NCBI GenBank assembly: GCA_028280195.1
Contig: JANQMH010000084.1
Coordinates: 62,001-126,000 of the forward strand
Direction of reading: 5' to 3'
Length of the DNA stretch: 64,000 bases
DNA from: Exilibacterium sp.
GTDB taxonomy: Bacteria; Pseudomonadota; Gammaproteobacteria; Pseudomonadales; Cellvibrionaceae
The notes under the pieces are model-generated. The model saw only the letters and a program-made list of their open reading frames with translations, was not told the DNA's origin and did not search any database. This document shows, one piece after another, positions 11,374 to 18,898 of this stretch. Each line of letters begins with the position of its first letter. Within the stretch, counting starts at the first letter, position 1. Position numbers and translations under genes: made by a program.

Positions 11374-12678
11374 ATGAGACTCGATGCGCACTGGATGCCG
11401 TTCACTGACAACAAAGCCTTTAAACACGAGCCGCGTATGCTGGCCTCCGCCAGCGGCATGTACTGGCGTACAGCCGGCGGCGACCAGGTGCTGGATATGA
11501 CCGCCGGGCTGTGGTGCTGCAACCTCGGACACGGGCGCAAAAAAGTAGCCGAGGCGATGTTCGAATCGGCGCAGAAGCTCGACTACGCCCCCTCCTTCGG
11601 CTTTGGCCACGCCGCCGCCTTCGAGCTGGCCGAGCGACTGGCAGAACTCTCCCCCGGCCATCTGAACAAGGTTTTCTTCACCAACTCCGGCTCCGAGGCG
11701 GTGGATACTGCGTTGAAAATGGCCATGGTCTACCAGGTCGCCCGCGGCAAGCCGGGCAAAAAAATGTTTATCGCCCGCGAGCGCGCCTATCACGGTGTCA
11801 ACCTGGGGGGGACAGCGGCCGGCGGCCTCAACTACAACACCCGCGATTTCGGCCGCTGGGCCGCTGTCGATCATATCTCCAGCACCCTCGATATCGAGCA
11901 CAATGCCTTCAGCAAGGGGCTGCCCGAATACGGTATCGAAAAGGCCGACGAGTTGGAAAACCTGATTGACTTTCACGGTGCGGAAAATATCGCCGCTTGT
12001 ATCGTCGAACCGATCGCCGGCGCCGGCGGTGTCATTGTGCCGCCGGTGGGTTATCTGCAACGCCTGCGGGAAATCTGCGACCGCCACGATGTACTGCTCA
12101 TCTTCGACGAAGTGGTCTGCGCCTTCGGCCGCACCGGCGCATTTACCGCGTCCATCAAGTTCGATGTCAGGCCGGATCTGTTCACCAGCGCCAAGGGGCT
12201 GACCAGCGGCACCGTGCCCATGGGCGCGGTGGTCTGCAGTGACAGCCTCTACGAGACGGTTACCGCCGCCAGAAGCGGCATCGAGTTCTGCCACGGCTAC
12301 ACCTATTCGGCGCATCCGATCGCCTGCGCCGCGGCCCTGGCCTGCCTGGATATCTACTTGGAGGAATCGCTGTTTACCCGCGCCGGCGAGGGCATCGGCC
12401 AGTATCTGGAACATATCCTGCACAACCTCAAGGATCTGCCGCGGGTGATCGATATCCGTAACTACGGCCTGCTGGGAGCCATCCAGTTCGAGGAGGCGGG
12501 AGCGAACGAGGAGCCGCTGGGTGTGCGCGTGTTTCGCCAGGCCTGGAACAACGGTTTGATGATCAGGGGACTGGGCAGCACCATCGTCATATCGCCGCCG
12601 CTGATCGTGGAGGAAACCCATATCGACGAATTTGCGGAGAAAATCTGGCAGGCCATCAAAGCCGTAAGCCCGGGGTAA
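11374..12678 (+). CDS. Omega-amino acid--pyruvate aminotransferase (class III, PLP)
   Basis: A 434-residue class III aminotransferase that moves an omega-amino group (such as from beta-alanine) to pyruvate. It has NSGSEAVDTALKMA in the cofactor region, the PLP-ring Asp in IFDEVVCAFGRTG, and the Schiff-base Lys in TSAKGLTSG. The opening DAHWMPFTDN is characteristic of the omega-APT branch. The ATG is preceded by GGAGG with a spacing of 8 nt. A TonB-dependent receptor follows after 46 nt on the same strand, so the two are likely co-transcribed. With the adjacent peptidase and hydrolase this fits catabolism of beta- or omega-amino acids; the exact amine donor is not readable from sequence. Confidence 0.92.
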   Translation: MRLDAHWMPFTDNKAFKHEPRMLASASGMYWRTAGGDQVLDMTAGLWCCNLGHGRKKVAEAMFESAQKLDYAPSFGFGHAAAFELAERLAELSPGHLNKVFFTNSGSEAVDTALKMAMVYQVARGKPGKKMFIARERAYHGVNLGGTAAGGLNYNTRDFGRWAAVDHISSTLDIEHNAFSKGLPEYGIEKADELENLIDFHGAENIAACIVEPIAGAGGVIVPPVGYLQRLREICDRHDVLLIFDEVVCAFGRTGAFTASIKFDVRPDLFTSAKGLTSGTVPMGAVVCSDSLYETVTAARSGIEFCHGYTYSAHPIACAAALACLDIYLEESLFTRAGEGIGQYLEHILHNLKDLPRVIDIRNYGLLGAIQFEEAGANEEPLGVRVFRQAWNNGLMIRGLGSTIVISPPLIVEETHIDEFAEKIWQAIKAVSPG

Positions 12679-12724
12679 CTGCAGCTGCCGGCCTATCGAT
12701 AATAACAACTGAAGGGGAAAGTCA

Positions 12725-14812
12725 ATGCAAAGCCGATCCTACCAACCACTGGCCCTGTCCATCGCCATTGCGTCACACTGCCCGCCGCCGCTCGCCGCGC
12801 CGGCGGACGGCGCCGAGCTCTACGAGGAGATCGTCGTTACGGCGCAGAAGCGCGAACAGCGGCTGATCGATGTCCCCATGGGGATCACCGCGCTGTCCGG
12901 CGAAGCCATCGAGCAGCGCGGCATCTCCAATATTCAGGACCTGAGTTTCGCCGTGCCGGGCATGACCATGCGCGAGGACGGGCCCGGCAGCTATACCATC
13001 TTCATGCGCGGCCTGGCCAATACCGATTCCGACGGCGCGCTGGTGGGTGTCTACCTGGATGACTCCAGCCTGACCATGACCGGTTACGATCAACTGGATA
13101 TGCGCCCCATCGATCTCGAACGGGTGGAGGTACTCAAAGGCCCCCAGGGCACCCTCTACGGCCAGGGCTCGATTGCCGGTACAGTCAGATTTATCAGCAA
13201 AAAACCCGTCACCGATGCCTTCGAGGGCAGTATCGGCGCCTCCTACGCCGCCGTCGACGGCGGCGATACCAAGGAGACCATCACCGGTATTGTCAATCTG
13301 CCTGTGATCGAGGATGTCCTGGCGCTGCGCCTGGCCGGCACCGTCGAGCAGGGCGGCGGCTGGCAGGATCAGCCGGAGGCCGGCATCGAGGACGGCAACT
13401 ACCAGGACCTGTCGCACTGGCGCCTGAGCGCGCTGTGGCAGATCAATGAACGCCTGCAGGCGCAGGCCAGGGTCATCACCCACCGCAACCAAAGCCGGCT
13501 CGGGCTCGGCTATGAAGAGGAAGACCGCAGCGTGGCGGTGGCCATCGACCCCAGTCTGGAACTGGTGCCGAAAAAATACGACTACGATCTCTACAGCCTC
13601 ACGCTCAGCTACGATATGGGCTTCGCCCAGCTGCTGAGTATCAGCACTTATATCGACCACGACCACCAGTACCCCTTCACCTACTTCGGCACCGAGCAGA
13701 CCATTTACGCGGGCACACTGGAAGGCAACGATGCCCGGTTTCTGGACGCCGATCAGTTTTCCCAGGAGATCCGCCTGGTATCCTCGGGCGAAGGTCCGTG
13801 GCAATGGACGCTCGGCGGCTTCTATCAGGATCTGCAGCGCGACTTCTTCGCCCGTTTCGATACCCTGTTTGAAGGTACCCTGTTCGCGGACGCCGAATTT
13901 ATCGCCGACACCACCATCGAGGCGCGGGCGCTGTTTGCGGAAGTGACCTACTCCCTGACTGAACGCCTGGAGATCGGCGCCGGTGCCCGCCACTATGAAG
14001 ACGATTTGTCCACCTGGGACGGCGAACTGCTGGAAAAGGACAGTTTCGACTCTACCGACCCGCGCCTGTTCGCCACCTATGCGCTCTCCGAACAGGCCAA
14101 TCTCTATGTCAATATTGCCAAGGGTTTTCGCACCGGGGGCTTCAACCGCGGCGACCTGCCCAACTACGAACCGGAGTCGGTGATCAACTACGAGATAGGC
14201 ACCAAGGCGGCGCTGCTCGACGGCGGCTTGAGCCTGGAACTGGCGGCCTATTTTACCGAGTACGACGATATGCTGCGCCGCGGCCTGGTGTTTGTCGAGC
14301 CGGCGTTTGTATCACTCACCAGCAATATCGGCAATGTCGAGGTCAGCGGCTTCGAGGCGGCGCTAAGCTGGCGGGCGACAGACGCCCTGACCCTGACCGC
14401 GAGCGGCGCCTGGATAGACAGCGAGGTGACGGCCATACGCTCGGACGACGCCACCAATATCGTCGGCGACGCCACCGATTATGTACCCGATCTCAGTTAC
14501 TCGCTGGGCGCCCAGTACCGCTTCGACTGGGCCGACAATATGCCCGGCTTCCTGCGCCTCGATTACAACTACCGCGACCGGGTGAGCTATATCGACCGCT
14601 CGAGTTTCCCGGCGCAAAACCTGCCGCAGTGGTCCGAGGACATCGCGCTGCTGGACGCCCGCATCGGCCTCAGCTGGAAGCGCCTGCGGGTCGAGTTGTT
14701 CGGCACCAACCTGGCCAACGAAGACAAGTATATCGATCCTTATATCGGCTGGAAAAACGCCAACCGCACCCGCCCCCGGACACTGGGTGTCCAGGCGAAT
14801 TACGATTTTTAG
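12725..14812 (+). CDS. TonB-dependent outer-membrane receptor
   Basis: A 695-residue receptor. A signal peptide (about 1-25) precedes the TonB box EEIVVTAQKREQ, which is typical of the group with this motif in marine gammaproteobacteria and sphingomonads. The plug (about 45-165) has MRGLANTDSDG and VEVLKGPQGTLYGQGSIAGT, followed by a beta-barrel ending in a terminal Phe (QANYDF). AAGGGGA precedes the ATG. It sits directly behind the omega-aminotransferase and ends 2 nt from the convergent P1 peptidase gene, so an organic ligand related to that pathway is more likely than iron. No Fur-type site was seen upstream. Confidence 0.92.
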   Translation: MQSRSYQPLALSIAIASHCPPPLAAPADGAELYEEIVVTAQKREQRLIDVPMGITALSGEAIEQRGISNIQDLSFAVPGMTMREDGPGSYTIFMRGLANTDSDGALVGVYLDDSSLTMTGYDQLDMRPIDLERVEVLKGPQGTLYGQGSIAGTVRFISKKPVTDAFEGSIGASYAAVDGGDTKETITGIVNLPVIEDVLALRLAGTVEQGGGWQDQPEAGIEDGNYQDLSHWRLSALWQINERLQAQARVITHRNQSRLGLGYEEEDRSVAVAIDPSLELVPKKYDYDLYSLTLSYDMGFAQLLSISTYIDHDHQYPFTYFGTEQTIYAGTLEGNDARFLDADQFSQEIRLVSSGEGPWQWTLGGFYQDLQRDFFARFDTLFEGTLFADAEFIADTTIEARALFAEVTYSLTERLEIGAGARHYEDDLSTWDGELLEKDSFDSTDPRLFATYALSEQANLYVNIAKGFRTGGFNRGDLPNYEPESVINYEIGTKAALLDGGLSLELAAYFTEYDDMLRRGLVFVEPAFVSLTSNIGNVEVSGFEAALSWRATDALTLTASGAWIDSEVTAIRSDDATNIVGDATDYVPDLSYSLGAQYRFDWADNMPGFLRLDYNYRDRVSYIDRSSFPAQNLPQWSEDIALLDARIGLSWKRLRVELFGTNLANEDKYIDPYIGWKNANRTRPRTLGVQANYDF

Positions 14813-14814
14813 TT

Positions 14815-16194
14815 TTACCGCTGGCGCCTGCCGACTTGCTGCCAGTGCCCCGGATTGACAATCACCTGACCTTCGCCGTCAAAGCGCAGCGTCAGGGGAT
14901 AGCGGCTCGGCACCATGAAGTCGGTGGCTGAAACAGGCTGCAGTTCAACGGCTTCATCGCCGCCGATGGCGTAGACCGGGCGCTCGCCCGTGGCTTTGGC
15001 GAACAGCTTTTTCCCACTTACCGTCACCCCGAGGCTGGCGAACCGGCTAAACACATAGTCACCGGCAAAACGCTGCAGTGCCCGCGCACTGTGGAATGAG
15101 CGGCCGGCGGCGACCGGCAGGGGCGGCTGCGCAGGTACGGAGGACAGCACCGCATCCCACATCACCTCCGAGGCCAGTGTCCCCAGATCCTCCGGCGGCA
15201 TCACCTCCCGTGTCAGCTCATTGGTGGACACGGCATAGAGCACATCGCCGTCGAATACCGTGGCAAACGGCTGTATCGCGCGCGCCATGGAGGTATGCAC
15301 CTGTACCGCCAGGCGCTGCAGCAGGGCCGGCGACAGCTGCTGGTTGACGACCACCAGGCTGATGGTGGTGTTCCTGCGCTCCGGTGCCTGTGATTGTGCG
15401 CCACTCCAGCTGCCGTTGCGGCTTGCCGGAAAGTTTGCCAGCAGCTCCGCGGCCGGCAGCGTTTGCGGCCACCCGGGCTGGCCGTAACAGGCCCGTGTAA
15501 GCCCCTGCCGGTCGGTTACCACGCCCAGCGAATTGACCACGGTAAAGGCGGCGATCTTGATTTCACCGATTTGGCGCACGGCCCCGCCCTGACCGGAAAA
15601 AGCGTGGCAACCGAAAAAACCGCCGCTTTTGGTAAACCTGCCGGCCCCCTGGGGCCCCAGCGGGAAGACACCGTGGCGGGCGGCGCGGTACGCGGCCTGG
15701 GCCAGGCGCTTGTCGGGATAGATTTCATTCAGGCGGCGGGAACCGAAATCAAAAATAATCGCCCCCACCGACATGGCAATATTCGGTTCCAGGGAAAAGG
15801 CATTGCCATCGCGAATACCGTCGTCCTTCAACCCGGTGGCCACGGCGGTGACCGCTTCCAGCCCGTACCAGGAGCCGCCGGCGAACACCACCGTATCCAG
15901 CTCCGCCAGATCGTAACCGAGCCGCATATACTCGGCGTTGACCGTACCCGGCCCCCCGCCCCTGGCATCGATGGCGACGCTGACCTTGCGCTCGAAGTGA
16001 AATACCGTGACCCCGGTGGGCCCCTCCCGGTATTCACCGGTGCCGATGCGCAGGATCGGCCAGTCGTAAACCAACTCGCGTTCGCCCTTGGCGTTGAGTA
16101 GCGGCGTCAGATGCTGTTGCACCGCCGCAGCGGCTGACACATAAGCGAGTGAAATCAAAGTCGCGGTCGCAAGACCGAAGAAAAGTCGTGGCAC
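14815..16194 (-). CDS. Exported P1/S58-family aminopeptidase (DmpA/BapA-like)
   Basis: An N-terminal-nucleophile aminopeptidase of family S58, which releases N-terminal residues including D- and beta-amino acids. I chose the GTG at 16194 because AAAGGAG lies six nt upstream and the product then opens with a clean signal peptide (VPRLFFGLATATLIS.. ending AAAA); an ATG at 16290 has no such support. Family marks are DARGGGPGT, an AVTAVATGL-like helix and the self-cleavage/nucleophile segment RNTTISLVVVN, where the second Thr is the probable nucleophile. The last 95 residues form an extra DUF3471-like domain not needed for catalysis. The gene is convergent with the TonB-dependent receptor and follows the LysR gene on the same strand. 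Confidence 0.85.
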   Translation of the reverse strand: MPRLFFGLATATLISLAYVSAAAAVQQHLTPLLNAKGERELVYDWPILRIGTGEYREGPTGVTVFHFERKVSVAIDARGGGPGTVNAEYMRLGYDLAELDTVVFAGGSWYGLEAVTAVATGLKDDGIRDGNAFSLEPNIAMSVGAIIFDFGSRRLNEIYPDKRLAQAAYRAARHGVFPLGPQGAGRFTKSGGFFGCHAFSGQGGAVRQIGEIKIAAFTVVNSLGVVTDRQGLTRACYGQPGWPQTLPAAELLANFPASRNGSWSGAQSQAPERRNTTISLVVVNQQLSPALLQRLAVQVHTSMARAIQPFATVFDGDVLYAVSTNELTREVMPPEDLGTLASEVMWDAVLSSVPAQPPLPVAAGRSFHSARALQRFAGDYVFSRFASLGVTVSGKKLFAKATGERPVYAIGGDEAVELQPVSATDFMVPSRYPLTLRFDGEGQVIVNPGHWQQVGRRQR

Positions 16195-16299
16195 AGCCTG
16201 CTCCTTTATCCGGGTTTTTGCCCATGATAGAACACTCTTCGGACACACCGGGAGATGACTATTTCGCTGCCACTGGTGATTGCGGATCACCGCCGGCCA

Positions 16300-17277
16300 T
16301 CAGGCCTCGGGCATTTCCGCGGCGACCTTGTCCAGCAGCCATTCGCGAAAGCGCTTAACGGCGGTCGAATTCCAGCGATCCGCCCTGGCCAGAAACCAGT
16401 AGGCCCAGAGCCTGACAGGGGCGAAAGCGGCACTGTCCCTGCCGACTTCGATCAGGCGGCCGCTGACCAGGTCATCGGCGGCAATCAGCGGGTTGGTCAG
16501 GGCGATACCGCGGCCCCGCCTCGCCGCCGCCAGGGTCATATGCCCGTCCCAGAGGCGCGGGCCGGACAGTTCCCGCTCGCCGCCGATATCGTAATGTGCC
16601 AGCCAGATGCGCCAGTTGTCGAAATCCTCCTCGTGCAACAGCTGGTGGGCCAGCATATCCCGCGGGTGGTCGATGGGCGGCGCGGCACTCAGGTATTCGG
16701 GACTGGCCACCGGAATGATGGGCGGCGCGGCAATTTCCACACTGCGCACATTGGGGGGCAACTGCCGCGGCGGGCCGAACATGGGAACATGGCGAATGTC
16801 CACATCGGCTTCCTGGCGGCTGAAGTCGGGCTCTTCGTGGGTGGAGCGCAGTTCGATATCCAGCCCCGGGTTGGCCCGCTCGAAGGAACTTAGGTGATTG
16901 ACCAGCCAGTGCAGGGCAAAACCCGGCATGCACCAGGCGTTGAGGCAGTGGTCTTTGTTGCGCTTGATCAGATCGATGGTGGCATCGGCGATAGTGTCGA
17001 TGGCCTGCTCGATATGCCGGTGATAGCGGCGACCCTCGGCGGTCAATACCGCGCCGGCCGGTGTGCGCTCGATCAACTGGGTACCGGTCCAGTCCTCTAT
17101 GGCGCGCAGATGACGGCTGATCACCGCGTGATCGCGGTGCAGTGCCTGGGCGGCACGGCGCACACCGCCGAGTCGCGCCACGGCGTCGAAGGCCCGCAGC
17201 GCCTCAAACGGCGGAATCGACTTGCGCGACGGCAGTTTCGAGTGCTGGGGAACGGGGGCGGACGGGTCCGGCGCCAT
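16300..17277 (-). CDS. LysR-family transcriptional regulator (GcvA/AmpR-like)
   Basis: A 325-residue regulator with an N-terminal winged helix (FEALRAFDAVARLGGVRRAAQAL, then HAVISRHLRAIEDWTG) and a C-terminal periplasmic-binding-like effector domain. The ATG at 17277 is preceded by GGAGG five nt upstream. A further in-frame ATG at 17304 has a Shine-Dalgarno-like AAAGGG too close to be used, so I prefer 17277. It is the likely regulator of the aminopeptidase that follows 105 nt downstream and perhaps of the whole 8.6-16.2 kb catabolic locus. Its own upstream region is occupied by a 21-bp tandem repeat array. Confidence 0.9.
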   Translation of the reverse strand: MAPDPSAPVPQHSKLPSRKSIPPFEALRAFDAVARLGGVRRAAQALHRDHAVISRHLRAIEDWTGTQLIERTPAGAVLTAEGRRYHRHIEQAIDTIADATIDLIKRNKDHCLNAWCMPGFALHWLVNHLSSFERANPGLDIELRSTHEEPDFSRQEADVDIRHVPMFGPPRQLPPNVRSVEIAAPPIIPVASPEYLSAAPPIDHPRDMLAHQLLHEEDFDNWRIWLAHYDIGGERELSGPRLWDGHMTLAAARRGRGIALTNPLIAADDLVSGRLIEVGRDSAAFAPVRLWAYWFLARADRWNSTAVKRFREWLLDKVAAEMPEA

Positions 17278-17323
17278 GGTGTCCTCCGCGATCAGTGCTG
17301 GCATACCCTTTCTACTCTAGCAT

Positions 17324-17505
17324 AAACACTGATGGCTCTGGCGCAAACGCTGATGGCTCTGGCGCAAACGCTGATGGCTCTAGCACAAACGCCGATGGCT
17401 CGGGCACAAACGCTGATGGCTCTAGCACAAACGCCGATGGCTCTAGCACAAACGCCGATGGCTCGGGCACAAACGCCGATGGCTCGGGCACAAACACTGG
17501 CGGTA
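17324..17505. repeat. 21-bp minisatellite, eight full copies plus a degenerate ninth
   Basis: Consecutive 21-bp units begin with AAAC at 17324, 17345, 17366, 17387, 17408, 17429, 17450 and 17471, with a decayed copy at 17492. The core GATGGCTC recurs at exact 21-nt steps, and only a few positions vary (T/C, G/A). The unit is seven codons, so several frames stay open, but none has a ribosome-binding site or the look of a protein. It lies just upstream of the LysR gene, where its promoter or 5' leader would be. Confidence 0.95.
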
Positions 17506-17760
17506 CTGGCCCGGGACATCGATATCAAGCCGATTCCGCCAGCCGCTGGCGACCGCTGTAACCGCCGTACTCCGACCTCAACATATTCCGCTCCACGTCG
17601 GCTATCAATACCTCTCTCGCTGCCCGACACCAGCATATTCTGCTGCGCCAAAGGCATCAGCATAGTAGAGCCCGGCCCTGGTTAAGAGATGCGAATTGCG
17701 TTACTTGAGGTGTGCAGAGATCACCACCCGCGATCGCGCTTGCCCCGAAAATCATTGTCG

Positions 17761-17982
17761 ATGACGGCTGACAGCTCGCCGACGTCCGCAGCACTTTACC
17801 CGCGCCTGACACATTCGCACCGCCGGCAAAGTAGCGTACCGCTCTTGCTTGTCATCGACCCCGGCGGCGAGATCATTGCAGTGCGAATTGCAGCGGGCCC
17901 TGGTCATCCGCCTTTGGATCGGACCGCCCTGGCCATGGCGCAGGCAGGCCAATCCGCCGGTCTGTCTCCGACTTACCAATGA
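17761..17982 (+). pseudogene. Remnant of a TonB C-terminal domain
   Basis: The reading from 17761 ends in a stretch that aligns by eye with TonB C-terminal domains: YPRL near the start, then LLLVIDPGGEIIAVRIA in place of the usual xxFxIDxxGRVxxxxIxxSSG, then GHPPLDRTALAMAQ in place of SGHxxLDxxALxMVRRA. The N-terminal TM segment, the Pro-rich spacer and the expected upstream partners are missing, and no ribosome-binding site is visible. I read it as a decayed tonB fragment. Support is the neighbourhood (Fur-site monooxygenase, HmuV remnant, broken TonB-dependent receptor) more than the weak residue match. DNA from 17506 to 17760 shows no gene. Confidence 0.4.
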
Positions 17983-17999
17983 GAATGACTTGCAATGTC
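17981..17999 (+). promoter_or_regulatory. Candidate Fur box upstream of the small monooxygenase gene
   Basis: The 19-mer GAGAATGACTTGCAATGTC matches the GATAATGATAATCATTATC consensus at 12 of 19 positions by my count, including the 5' half AATGA and the 3' CA..T..C. It lies 118 nt before the start of the monooxygenase-like gene at 18118, in a plausible promoter position. Confidence 0.5.
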
Positions 18000-18117
18000 A
18001 TTTGATTGCCGATACTTTACTGGTAACGCTGTAAACCGGAGCCCTTTGCACAGACCCTTTGCAGGGACAGCACTGGCGATATCGGACAGCCGGCAGTTAC
18101 GAGGTCAGGAGTTGACT

Positions 18118-18450
18118 ATGTATATAGCGATGAATCGTTTCAAAATCGTAAAAGGGCAAGAGCAGGCATTTGAAGATGTATGGCGCCAGCGGGAGACACA
18201 CCTGGACGGCCTGCCGGGCTTTCGGGTCTTTCACTTGCTAAAAGGCCCCGTTCATGACGACTACACTCTCTATGCCTCCCATACTATCTGGGAAACCCCG
18301 GAGGATTTCGAGGCGTGGACCAAGTCCGAAGCCTTTCGCGCCGCACACAAGAACGCCGGTGACAACCGCCACCTCTATCTCGGTCACCCGGAGTTTGAAG
18401 GCTTCGAAACAGTGCCGGAGATTTCAGCAGGCAATACCAATACCGCTTGA
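18118..18450 (+). CDS. Antibiotic-biosynthesis-monooxygenase (ABM) fold protein, possible heme-degrading enzyme
   Basis: A 110-residue single-domain protein of the dimeric ferredoxin-like ABM/IsdG superfamily. It opens with MYIAMNRFKI, followed by a FEDVWRQRETHLDGLPGF helix, the FHLLKGP and YTLYASHTIWE strands, and a FEAWTKSEAFRAAHKNA helix, the usual pattern for the family. The ATG at 18118 is chosen because AGGAG lies six nt upstream. Related small proteins are often encoded beside heme uptake genes and degrade heme or protect from it; the Fur-like site and HmuV remnant support that here, but catalysis is not proven. Unlike its neighbours the gene looks intact. Confidence 0.8.
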   Translation: MYIAMNRFKIVKGQEQAFEDVWRQRETHLDGLPGFRVFHLLKGPVHDDYTLYASHTIWETPEDFEAWTKSEAFRAAHKNAGDNRHLYLGHPEFEGFETVPEISAGNTNTA

Positions 18451-18524
18451 GTTCGAGCGCGACAATACATATGTCGGCAGGCCGCTATTCTGTCCTACCA
18501 CACCCGGTATCGATTGACACCAGA

Positions 18525-18656
18525 CTAAGCCACGACACAGGGCTTATCCAAATCCAGAGCCGCTGCCGGCTCATCGAGCAGTAACCAGCGAGTGGCGCCC
18601 GCGACGGGCGGGTCCCAAACCTGTGCCAGGGCACAGGCAATATTGACCCGCTGGCG
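18525..18656 (-). pseudogene. hmuV: Remnant of heme ABC transporter ATPase HmuV
   Basis: A 43-codon reading ending in a TAG at 18525-18527 carries [14 protein letters not shown], then [15 protein letters not shown]. This is the post-signature helix, linker and Walker B/D-loop of the HmuV-type ATPase, with the W and L residues in the family positions. The LSGGEQ signature expected just before is gone: an in-frame TAA occupies 18657-18659, and the sequence upstream (to about 18880) cannot be matched with confidence. Walker A is absent, and the protein ends right after the D-loop. It is clearly non-functional, and marks a former heme-import operon between the ABM gene and the broken receptor. 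Confidence 0.75.
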
Positions 18657-18898
18657 TTAGGTTGCTGCAGCAGCCAGAATGCCGGTCATCTCCGTCAAGC
18701 TCGCTTCGCTGGCCAAATGTGTCGGCTCGACCTGGGTATGCCAGCTGGCTTGGGTCAGCCCCATCGGCCGTAGCCCCATATCGCACCATCTCGCGTCGCC
18801 ACCGTCGCCATCTGTAAATCGCCCTTGCCTGCGGAAATAAAACGCTGCTTCCAGCCGGCTTTTCGGGTTCCTTTTCAATCAGAATGTATATTGGTCAA

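Noticed and set aside
11287-12708. A 473-codon minus-strand open frame opposite the aminotransferase gene
   Set aside because: It is a GC-rich antisense frame with no ribosome-binding site, no domain-like pattern and full overlap with a clear class III aminotransferase.
17324-17505. A CRISPR array
   Set aside because: Units are directly abutting 21-mers without unique spacers and no cas gene is near.
17292-17663. Repeat proteins encoded by the minisatellite (several frames open on both strands)
   Set aside because: All frames are open because the unit is 21 bp without stops; none has a ribosome-binding site or credible flanking sequence.
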